Assembly (NCBI GenBank): GCA_041738285.1
Contig: JBGSQB010000105.1
Span: 1-55,085, forward strand
Reading direction: 5' to 3'
Length of the DNA: 55,085 bases
Source: SZUA-521 sp041738285
Lineage (GTDB): Bacteria; Pseudomonadota; Gammaproteobacteria; Pseudomonadales; Azotimanducaceae
Below, piece after piece: positions 42,923 to 50,371 of the stretch. The first letter of the stretch is position 1; every line of letters starts with the position of its first letter. The notes beneath the pieces are model-generated. The model was not told where the DNA came from and searched no databases. It worked only from the letters and a program-made list of their open reading frames with translations. The position numbers and the translations under genes are program-made.

Positions 42923-43963
42923 ATGACCAGTCAATCGCTCACCCTCGTTCAAGGACAGTCCAGTACACCCATCGATGTGGAAATCCGCGGCGACCGTGTG
43001 CTCATGAACGACACCGGGTTCGAATCTGCGGTCGGCTGGACCGTCAAGCCGGAAGGCTTCTGCTTCGGCGATGTCTGCATTCCCGCGGGCGCGGCCGTCA
43101 CACCATCCGGCCTCGTCGACCTGGCTGCCTTCGCACAACGCGCCGGTCGTCCATTCGTCGCGGACCTGGGTGAACGGGTATTGAGTCTCGGCGCATCGGC
43201 GGCTGCGCGGACCCAAGTCCTGCAGAGCCTGGAGGCACCGGACTTCGAACTGCCGGACCTGACCGGCACGATGCACCGTTTGTCGTCCTATCGGGGCCAG
43301 AAGGTGCTGCTCGCCGCTTACGCGTCCTGGTGAGGATGCCGCGAAGACCTGTCCGGGTGGCAGGAACTGTATCTGGAACTGAAGTCGCATGGCTTCACGG
43401 TCATCACCGTTGCGCTCGACAAGGACTCGGACGCCGCACGTCCGTGGATCGAGGCGGCATCGCCGACTCATCCGAGTCTGATCGACACCAAGCACCTCGT
43501 TGCCGATCTCTACAACATGGTCAACGTGCCGACCATTCTCTGGATCGATGAACGCGGCCACATCGTGCGACCAAACGATGTCGCGTACGGCAACAACAAG
43601 TACCAGCAGGTGACCGGCCTCGACGCCGACGTACACAAACGTGCGCTGCGTGCGTGGGTGAAAGGCGAGCCGGTCGCGTTCAGTCGGGAACGGGCACGGG
43701 AGCTGCAACCGGTGCCGTCAGAGGCGCATCAACTCGCGCGTGCCGAATTCGCGCTTGGGCAATGGTTGTGGGAGCAGGGCAGAACGGAAGCTGCCGATCG
43801 GCACTTCGTGCGTGCGGGCGAATTGGCGCCGCATGACTTCAACATCCGCCGCGGGTCGATGCCGATGCGCAACATCGATCCGATGGGTCCCGAATTCTTC
43901 AAGATGGCGAGCGAATGGCGTGAGGCCGGCAAACCCTACTACCACCCGCTGCCAGAGCGTTGA
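42923..43963 (+). CDS. redoxin (TlpA/AhpC-like) with in-frame TGA, probable selenoprotein
   Basis: The frame 42923-43963 is interrupted by one stop, the TGA at 43331-43333 (codon 137), and then stays open for 210 codons in the same frame. Reading TGA as Sec gives ASWUGCREDL followed by thioredoxin-fold strands FTVITVALDKD and VNVPTILWIDERG with the cis-Pro. The U/C pair stands in the redox-motif position; Cys homologues, as I recall, have W-C-G-C. An N-terminal region (residues 1-95, with C47 and C52 in GFCFGDVCIP) precedes the redoxin domain, and a short TPR-like tail follows. The ATG at 42923 has AGGACGACGCC upstream; 42908 is an alternative. If Sec is not inserted the gene is truncated at 136 residues. 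Confidence 0.75.
43352..43377 (+). promoter_or_regulatory. candidate bacterial SECIS hairpin
   Basis: Starting 18 bases after the TGA, a hand fold pairs 43352-43359 with 43370-43377 and 43361-43363 with 43367-43369, leaving 43360 bulged. The stem has 11 pairs (including three G-U) and a GAA loop beginning with G, 31 bases after the TGA. Bacterial SECIS elements have a short stem-loop with G in the first loop positions at this sort of distance. It was not checked by folding software. Confidence 0.4.
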
Positions 43964-44036
43964 GCGGTTCAGTATCGGCAGGTCGGTATTGCACAACGTC
44001 TGATCGACGGAGCGCGTTCTATTGCGACGTCCGCGG

Positions 44037-44555
44037 TTAGGGCAGCCTCTCCAAAGCCAGGTGGGCAACGCGCTCCGCCCACTGCTGCTGATCTGCCTGA
44101 ACCATCAGATAGAGCCCGTCTGCGCGCACGACCCAAACCTGGCGGTCGCCATCGGCGCTGTCCTTCGTGTACGCCGCAGCGCCCATGCCGGCTAGTTTAT
44201 CGACGCGCTTGTCCAAGCTCTCGGCCATCGCCCGCACTGCGTCGAACGTCATACGATCCTTGATCGCCACATTGATTCGCTCGCTGTTGCCGACGAAGTA
44301 GCTGCAGTTGACACCAAGGGTCTCCGCCTTCGTATCCGACAGCGACGTGCCGACGGCCTCCGCGACCTCGCTGCCTGGCAACATGGCGCACAGGTCCAGA
44401 CCCTCGCTGTTTCTCTCAGGTAACGTATCGAGAATGGATGCCACTCCCGGGCCACCTTCGATGACAACGGCGTCAGTCGACTGTTCAGTGGGTGCGCCGC
44501 ATGCCACGAGGGCGAGCGTCACGGTGATCGGCCAAAGCCATCGGTCGCAGGTCAT
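44037..44555 (-). CDS. small lipoprotein, function unknown
   Basis: 172 residues. The type II signal peptide ends in the lipobox LVAC-G (Cys about residue 19), predicting lipid anchoring. The mature part has two cysteines (DLCAMLP, VNCSYF) and a layout like sensor or PknH-like lipoproteins of the 'CALL...NCSY' type, but no family was assigned. The ATG at 44555 has a GGAGGA ribosome site. It is convergent with the redoxin gene. Confidence 0.65.
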   Translation of the reverse strand: MTCDRWLWPITVTLALVACGAPTEQSTDAVVIEGGPGVASILDTLPERNSEGLDLCAMLPGSEVAEAVGTSLSDTKAETLGVNCSYFVGNSERINVAIKDRMTFDAVRAMAESLDKRVDKLAGMGAAAYTKDSADGDRQVWVVRADGLYLMVQADQQQWAERVAHLALERLP

Positions 44556-44736
44556 CGCGATTCCTCCAGGACGTCTGTGACTGGTACACGAGGTGTCACT
44601 GTGCTTCAAGCCGTGACTTGCCGCAGAACACGATGACCGTCGTGACGTTGACGAGCGGCTGGACTCCATGCTTGGCATGCCCTTTCAAATTTGAGTACGC
44701 GGAGGCGGAGTCGGACGATGCAGGCTGCTCCAGTTC

Positions 44737-44826
44737 TGGCGGAGGAGGTGAGATTCGAACTCACGGTCGGGTTGCCCCGACGCCGGTTTTCAAGACCGGT
44801 GCTTTCAACCGCTCAGCCACTCCTCC
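44737..44826 (-). tRNA. tRNA-Ser (anticodon UGA)
   Basis: A 90-base class II tRNA. The acceptor GGAGGAG (44820-44826) pairs with CTCCTCC (44741-44747), the discriminator is G and CCA is encoded (44737-44739). The anticodon arm is CCGGT-CTTGAAA-ACCGG, giving UGA, which reads UCA codons. The long variable arm is CGTCGGGGCAACCCGACCG-like, and TTCGAAT is the T loop. It is an ordinary serine tRNA, not selC. Confidence 0.95.
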
Positions 44827-44835
44827 GGAGCGCGG

Positions 44836-44841
44836 ATTATA
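44836..44841 (-). promoter_or_regulatory. -10 element of the tRNA-Ser promoter
   Basis: A consensus TATAAT on the minus strand lies 9 bases before the mature tRNA 5' end (44826). No convincing -35 was found. The rest of the gap to 45119 holds AT-rich sequence (about 44930-44980) and the leader of the next gene, with no other feature recognised. Confidence 0.55.
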
Positions 44842-45119
44842 GGCAACCCCGCGCCGCCCTGCCGAACTCCACGCGCGCGGACCGAATTTCGCCGATCGGA
44901 CGAGTTGCCGTGACCTCACGTGTCTAAACGCTATGCTTTTCAGTCAGTTACATAGCCAATACAATATTTCTCTTTAGCGTGCGATAGTGTGACGTCGTGG
45001 TGGTTCAGGACCTCGTCATGAGGGACTGATCGCCGCAACGCAGAATGGGACATCTGCAGGGACGAAGCTCGACGCGAGCGGACATAGATCCGCAGCGCCA
45101 GCGGTTCCAGGGAGGGGAC

Positions 45120-45731
45120 ATGAGACTGCTACCAGACGACATCGTTCGATTCATCGATCGACATTTCCATCAGAACGATTTCGCGGCGGTGTGTGCCGCG
45201 CTGCAAGACGAAGTCTTTCAAACTGATCGGGTGCTACGCGCAGTGTTGCACCTGTCCAACGGCAGCCTGATGTTGCTGAAGCACTATGCTGCGGCATGTG
45301 CGGTCGACGTCCGTGACGTGTTGACCCGCGCGGAATATGTCGTGGGCGTCAGCGAAATGCCGATGGCCGTACGTGACATGTCGCTACCATTCGACGACCC
45401 GCGCAATTCAGGAGAGCGACCTCCGCCACGACGCAGCGGCCGTCCCAACATCAAGGAACTGGTGATGCGCATCGGGCCGAAGGTGGCACCGCGCAGTCCT
45501 CGCGTCCCATATCATGGCTACATCGTGGGTTGGAAGTTCACGCTCGGAAGGGTTGTGTACACGGTGGCGAGCGAGCAGCCTCGTCGCGACAAAGTGTGGT
45601 GCTTTCGCAGCGATCGGGATGTGACGTCGCTGGTTGCGCTGCCACTGGACTTTGTCATTGCCCACGTCGCCGAGAAAATCGAACTGACAATGCCGGGCGA
45701 GTTGCGTGCCGAACAGCGGTCCGCGGAATGA
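45120..45731 (+). CDS. uncharacterised protein
   Basis: 203 residues. An N-terminal helical part (RLLPDDIVRFIDRHFHQND) and a C-terminal basic domain (YHGYIVGWKFTLGRVVYTVAS) are linked by a Pro/Arg-rich hinge (ERPPPRRSGRP). No signal peptide, and no family recognised. The ATG at 45120 is chosen for its strong AGGGAGGGG ribosome site; the frame is open from 45045. It is convergent with galE. Confidence 0.6.
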   Translation: MRLLPDDIVRFIDRHFHQNDFAAVCAALQDEVFQTDRVLRAVLHLSNGSLMLLKHYAAACAVDVRDVLTRAEYVVGVSEMPMAVRDMSLPFDDPRNSGERPPPRRSGRPNIKELVMRIGPKVAPRSPRVPYHGYIVGWKFTLGRVVYTVASEQPRRDKVWCFRSDRDVTSLVALPLDFVIAHVAEKIELTMPGELRAEQRSAE

Positions 45732-45743
45732 TCGAGCGTAGCG

Positions 45744-46769
45744 CTACCTGAATCCGTTCGGGTAGCGGGATTGCCAACGCCACGCGTCGGCACACATTGC
45801 ATCGAGGTCGAGTTGCGCGCGCCAGTTCAGATCGTGCGCCGCGCGAGAGGAATCCGCGTACGAAGTCGCGATGTCACCGGCGCGCCTCGGTGCAATTCGA
45901 AAGGGGATCGTGGTACCGCTGGTCCGTTCGAACGCACGAACAATTTCCAGCACCGAGAATCCGCGGCCAGTGCCAAGGTTGTGAGTGAACGCGCCTGTGT
46001 GTGTTTCTAGAAATTCGAGCGCGGCCAGATGCCCGCGCGCGAGATCGACGACATGGATGTAGTCGCGAACACCAGTTCCATCCGCCGTATCGTAGTCATT
46101 GCCGAACACACTGAGTTCGGGACGCCGCCCGACTGCAACTTGAGTGATAAACGGTAACAGGTTGTTCGGCGGACCGAGCGGATCTTCGCCGATCTCACCG
46201 CTGACGTGCGCGCCGACAGGATTGAAGTACCGGAGAATCGAGGCGCTGAATGTGGGATCAGCCGCGCAAATGTCCCGAAGCATGTCTTCGATCATCAGCT
46301 TCGAGCGTCCATATGGGTTCGTCGGCGATGTGGGCGCGCTCTCCGAAATCGGCACGGAAGCGGCATCGCCATACACCGTAGCGGAGGAACTGAACACCAG
46401 GCGCCCGCAACCTGCATTGCGCATTGCATTGATCAGATTGAGTGTGCCGTAAACGTTGTTGTCGAAATACTTGGTCGGTTCTGCCACAGACTCACCGACA
46501 GCTTTCAGCCCGGCGAAATGGATGACGGCTCGTACGTCATGGTCGGCGAACAGTTTGTCCAGCAGAGTGCGGTCGCGAATGTCGCCTCTGTGGAACGCAA
46601 CGCTGCGGTTCGTGATTCGCTGCACGGCATCGATCGCCCGGGGGGAACTGTTCGCGAGGTTGTCGATGACCACGACGTGGTAGCCCGCGTTGAGCAATTC
46701 GATGCTCGTGTGGCTGCCAATGTAGCCCGCACCCCCCGTTACCAAGACGCACTCCGATTCCGAGGACAT
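45744..46769 (-). CDS. galE: UDP-glucose 4-epimerase
   Basis: 341 residues of the extended SDR type. It has VTGGAGYIGSH, VIDNLANS, the catalytic SSATVYG and YGRSK pair, and the GalE-specific NPVGAH and IHVVDLARGH segments. It interconverts UDP-glucose and UDP-galactose. The ATG follows the UDP-uronate epimerase stop by one base, with GGAGG inside that gene's end. It is the last gene of a three-gene nucleotide-sugar operon. Confidence 0.94.
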   Translation of the reverse strand: MSSESECVLVTGGAGYIGSHTSIELLNAGYHVVVIDNLANSSPRAIDAVQRITNRSVAFHRGDIRDRTLLDKLFADHDVRAVIHFAGLKAVGESVAEPTKYFDNNVYGTLNLINAMRNAGCGRLVFSSSATVYGDAASVPISESAPTSPTNPYGRSKLMIEDMLRDICAADPTFSASILRYFNPVGAHVSGEIGEDPLGPPNNLLPFITQVAVGRRPELSVFGNDYDTADGTGVRDYIHVVDLARGHLAALEFLETHTGAFTHNLGTGRGFSVLEIVRAFERTSGTTIPFRIAPRRAGDIATSYADSSRAAHDLNWRAQLDLDAMCADAWRWQSRYPNGFR

Positions 46770-46770
46770 C

Positions 46771-47796
46771 CTACCTCCGCCCGCTGTTGTGGCCGTGGTA
46801 CTCGACGTACCAGTTCACGAACCGCGTGACGCCAACCTCGATTGGCGTGGACGGCTGGTAGTCGACTGCGTCGATCAGCGAACCCACATCCGCGTACGTG
46901 TCCGGCACGTCGCCCGGCTGCAGCGGCAATAGATTGCGCTTGGCGGCCTTACCGAGACACCGCTCGAGGGTGTCGATGTAGTGCATCAGTTCGATCGGTC
47001 GGTTCGATCCGATGTTGTGCAGTCGAAACGGCGCGGCGGACGTTGCCGGGTCCGGGTTGTTCGAATCCCATTGGGCATTTGGTGATGGCGGTGAGTCGAG
47101 TACCCGCACAATGCCTTCGACGATATCGTCGATATAGGTGAAGTCCCGTCGATGGTTACCATGATTGAAAACGTCGATCGCCTCGCCAGCGAGGATCCTG
47201 CGCGTGAACTCGAACAGGGCCATGTCTGGCCGACCCCACGGACCGTATACCGTAAAGAATCGAAGGCCCGTGGTTGGCATTGAGAACAGGTGGCTGTACG
47301 TGTGCGCCATCAGTTCGTTCGCTCGCTTGGTTGCGGCATAGAGGCTGACCGGATGGTCGGCATGGTCGTGGACGCTGAATGGCATTCGTGTGCTGGCACC
47401 GTATACGGAACTCGTCGATGCGAACACGAGGTGTTCCGTGCCGTGATGGCGCGCACTCTCCAGTACGTTCAGGAAACCGGTAACATTGGCGTCGATGTAC
47501 GCGTGTGGATTTTCCAGGGAGTAGCGCACGCCAGCTTGGGCCGCGAGGTGAACCACCGCGTCCGGACGCTCCCGTGCGTACAACGCGTCGATCGCTTGGC
47601 GGTCGCAGATGTCCATGGCATGCGGTTCGAACGACGCGCTCGTGCGAACCCGTGCGACTCGCGCATGCTTGAGCGCAGGATCGTAGTAGTCGTTGTAATT
47701 GTCGATTCCGACGACGTCATCGCCACGCGCGAGCAATCGCTCCGCAACCGCAGATCCGATGAAGCCGGCACAGCCTGTGATGAGAACTCGCGTCAA
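46771..47796 (-). CDS. UDP-glucuronate 4-epimerase-like (LspL/CapI type)
   Basis: 341 residues, SDR fold. ITGCAGFIGSAVAERLL, GIDNYNDYYDPALKHAR and the catalytic SSVYGAS with YAATKRANE match UDP-glucuronate/GalNAcA 4-epimerases. It probably provides a UDP-uronic acid for a surface polysaccharide. It starts with TTG at 47796, 7 bases after the dehydrogenase, with only a weak ribosome site. Confidence 0.85.
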   Translation of the reverse strand: MTRVLITGCAGFIGSAVAERLLARGDDVVGIDNYNDYYDPALKHARVARVRTSASFEPHAMDICDRQAIDALYARERPDAVVHLAAQAGVRYSLENPHAYIDANVTGFLNVLESARHHGTEHLVFASTSSVYGASTRMPFSVHDHADHPVSLYAATKRANELMAHTYSHLFSMPTTGLRFFTVYGPWGRPDMALFEFTRRILAGEAIDVFNHGNHRRDFTYIDDIVEGIVRVLDSPPSPNAQWDSNNPDPATSAAPFRLHNIGSNRPIELMHYIDTLERCLGKAAKRNLLPLQPGDVPDTYADVGSLIDAVDYQPSTPIEVGVTRFVNWYVEYHGHNSGRR

Positions 47797-47803
47797 TGCT
47801 GGC

Positions 47804-49087
47804 TCACAATCGGCCGGTAGAGCATTCTTTCGGCAGCACGTGCTTTACGTCGAAGATGACGCAACCCGGTTTGCCGAGATCTCTGATGCGCGCCGCACCC
47901 ATGGCGCGAAACTGCTGGTGACCAACCGCGATCACGATCGCATCGTAGGTCTCAGAGTCGGGATGTTCCACCAGGTTCAAAGTGAACTCCGCGCGCACCT
48001 CGTCGCCGTCAACCCAGGGATCATGAACGTCGACCGTCACGCTGTATCCTTCGAGCGCTCGCACGATGTCGATTGCCCGAGTGTTTCGTATATCTGGACA
48101 GTTCTCTTTGAAGGCGAGACCCATTACCAGGACGCGTGAACGACCGATGTGAATGCCATCGCGGGCCATCAGCTTGACTACGCGATCGGCGACGCGTTCT
48201 CCCATGGCGTCGTTGATGCGACGGCCGGCAAGTATGACTTCCGGGTGGTAGCCAATCTCCTGCGCCTTGAACGTAAGGTAGTAAGGATCGACGCCGATGC
48301 AATGTCCGCCGACGAGTCCGGGTCGAAATGGCAGAAAGTTCCATTTCGTCGAAGCGGCGGCGAGCACGTCTTCGGTATCTATCCCAAGGCGTTCGAAAAT
48401 GAGTGCGAGTTCATTGATGAGGGCGATGTTGAGGTCGCGCTGTGTGTTCTCGATGACCTTGGCGGCTTCGGCCACGCGAATGCTCGGAGCAGGATGTGTG
48501 CCCGCGACGATGATCGATGCGTAAAGCGCGTCGACGAACGCTGCCGCTTCGGTGGACGAGCCGGACGTCACTTTCACGATATCGACGAGGCGGTGAGTAC
48601 TATCGCCAGGGTTGATTCGCTCCGGGCTATAGCCGGCAACGAAGTCCTCGTTCAGCTTCAGCCCTGACTGCGCTTCGATGATCGGGATGCAGACTTCCTC
48701 AGTTGCGCCGGGATAGACCGTCGATTCGAAGATGACCGCGTCACCGGGATTGATGACGGTGGCTACGGTGTGACTGGCGGCACGGAGCGCGGCCATGTTC
48801 GGCCGCTTGTGGTCATCGATAGGCGTCGGCACGGTCACGATGTAGACGTTGCAATCCGACAGGTCGCGCGCGTTCGTAGTCAAAGCGAGGTTTTTCGCGT
48901 TGGCCAACTCGACCGAGCTGACTTCCCGAGTGACGTCACGGTGGGCCTTCAGCGCATCGATGCGCTTTGTGCTGATATCAAAGCCCCGCGTTGGATACTT
49001 GCGGCTGAACTCGATGGCCAGCGGCAGACCCACGTATCCGAGGCCAATTACCGCCACCCGGACTCCAGCTAGTTCCGTGAATTTCAT
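47804..49087 (-). CDS. nucleotide-sugar dehydrogenase (TviB/WbpO type)
   Basis: 427 residues of the UDP-glucose/GDP-mannose dehydrogenase family. It has an N-terminal GLGYVGLPLAIEFSRKY, a VPTPID loop, the catalytic cysteine in GGHCIGVDPYYL, and the third-domain GLAFKENCPDIRNT. The pattern fits TviB/WbpO, which oxidise UDP-HexNAc to uronic acids; UDP-glucose dehydrogenase is less likely. The ATG at 49087 is preferred over a TTG four codons upstream. It is the first gene of the operon. Confidence 0.88.
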   Translation of the reverse strand: MKFTELAGVRVAVIGLGYVGLPLAIEFSRKYPTRGFDISTKRIDALKAHRDVTREVSSVELANAKNLALTTNARDLSDCNVYIVTVPTPIDDHKRPNMAALRAASHTVATVINPGDAVIFESTVYPGATEEVCIPIIEAQSGLKLNEDFVAGYSPERINPGDSTHRLVDIVKVTSGSSTEAAAFVDALYASIIVAGTHPAPSIRVAEAAKVIENTQRDLNIALINELALIFERLGIDTEDVLAAASTKWNFLPFRPGLVGGHCIGVDPYYLTFKAQEIGYHPEVILAGRRINDAMGERVADRVVKLMARDGIHIGRSRVLVMGLAFKENCPDIRNTRAIDIVRALEGYSVTVDVHDPWVDGDEVRAEFTLNLVEHPDSETYDAIVIAVGHQQFRAMGAARIRDLGKPGCVIFDVKHVLPKECSTGRL

Positions 49088-49270
49088 GCCTGGGAGCAAC
49101 CTTTCCAGTTATTATGCCGCCGAACCGGCGGCGCCACTGTGCCAAGCTTGTACCGGTATGTAAATGTCACGCAGCGGGCGGTTCGGCGGCCGGGTTGGCG
49201 CAGGATCGATGGACACGCAGTTTCGACCTCAATGGGACCTCGGAGGTCGACAGGGAGCGAGGATTTCCGA

Positions 49271-50359
49271 GTGTACAAAGAGTTCTTCGGTTTCAATGCA
49301 AAGCCGTTCCAACTGTCGCCGGACGTTCGCTTTTTCTTCCCCAGTAGCGAACACCGAAAAGCCCTGTCGTTCCTGCAATACGGTGTATCGCAAGGTGAGG
49401 GTTTCATTGTCATTACCGGTGGGCCTGGGACCGGCAAGACGACCCTCGTACAGGCGCTACTCGCGGAACTCAACCCGGAGGAAATCGTTGCGGCCAATAT
49501 CGTTACGACCAACGTCGAAGCCGACGACCTGCTTGGGGTCATAGCAACGCAACTGGGCATACGACGCAGTGCACCGAGCAAATCGGTACTTCTGCGCGAC
49601 CTTCACGAGTTGTTTCTGCGGCGCGCAAAGGAAGGTAAACGCATTCTTCTCATTGTGGACGAGGTCCAGAATCTGCCACCGCGTTCGCTGGAGGAACTGC
49701 GGATGCTCTCGAATTTCTCCGACAACGGCAGGTCTCTCGTCCAGGCTTTCCTGTTGGGTCAAGAGGAATTCCGGGCAACTCTGCTGCAGCCGCCGTTCGA
49801 GCAGCTGCGTCAACGCGTCGCCGCGACCTACCAGTTGAATGCGCTCAATGAGGAAGAAACGCATACGTACATCGAACACCGGCTGTCGAAGGCCGGTTGG
49901 ACAGGGGATCCCGTTATCGATGACGGTGCGATTTCGGCTATCTATGCGTTTACGGAGGGCGTTCCTCGACGGATAAACAATCTTTGCGACCGGGTGCTGC
50001 TGTTCGCCTATCTGGAGGAGCGGCACGATATCGACGCCGCCATGGTCGACGCGGTCGCGACGGAGATCAGCAGCGAATTCGTCGTCAGCGATACGCAGCG
50101 GCAACGAGATGCGGACAAGGAAGAGCCGAATCCGCGCACGGATCAGTCCGCACAGCCGCTCGAGAGCATGGCACGAATGATGTTCGACAAAGCCAACGTC
50201 CAACAGCGGTTGTCGGCGTTGGAGCGTGCCGTGGACTCACTTGGTCACAACTTGATGGAGGAACTCGCTTCGATACGCGTTCTGCTGGAGGAGTTGAGTC
50301 GCGAGACGCGCGGCGGTCAAAAGAGCAACGATCCGGCCAAGCGCAAGCGCGCGTCCTAG
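49271..50359 (+). CDS. exosortase (PEP-CTERM)-associated AAA ATPase, ExeA/GspA-like
   Basis: 362 residues. It starts VYKEFFGFNAKPFQLSPD, the N-terminal pattern of the XrtA/PEP-CTERM-system ATPase. Walker A is GGPGTGKT at about 50-57, Walker B LLIVDEVQNL (D130-E131), followed by an AAA_22 C-terminal helical part. Family members act in secretion or polysaccharide export linked to exosortase. A GTG at 49271 with GGGAGCGAGG before it fits the family start; the frame is open from 49139. No exosortase gene is in the window. Confidence 0.82.
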   Translation: MYKEFFGFNAKPFQLSPDVRFFFPSSEHRKALSFLQYGVSQGEGFIVITGGPGTGKTTLVQALLAELNPEEIVAANIVTTNVEADDLLGVIATQLGIRRSAPSKSVLLRDLHELFLRRAKEGKRILLIVDEVQNLPPRSLEELRMLSNFSDNGRSLVQAFLLGQEEFRATLLQPPFEQLRQRVAATYQLNALNEEETHTYIEHRLSKAGWTGDPVIDDGAISAIYAFTEGVPRRINNLCDRVLLFAYLEERHDIDAAMVDAVATEISSEFVVSDTQRQRDADKEEPNPRTDQSAQPLESMARMMFDKANVQQRLSALERAVDSLGHNLMEELASIRVLLEELSRETRGGQKSNDPAKRKRAS

Positions 50360-50371
50360 TCGAGCTTCGCC

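Noticed and set aside
42923..43963. Pseudogene or frameshift explanation for the interrupted redoxin
   Set aside because: There is no frame change, the only stop is TGA, and it sits at the redox position with intact sequence on both sides. It is kept as an alternative but is less likely.
44737..44826. tRNA with a UGA anticodon near the TGA-containing gene, considered as selC
   Set aside because: The anticodon UGA reads UCA serine codons; a selenocysteine tRNA would have UCA and a longer acceptor arm. It is a normal tRNA-Ser.
49116..49132. Perfect 7-base hairpin (GCCGCCG-AAC-CGGCGGC) in the divergent gap before the exosortase-type ATPase
   Set aside because: It is short, very GC-rich and lacks a T-run; such a hairpin is expected by chance in DNA of this composition, so no function is claimed.
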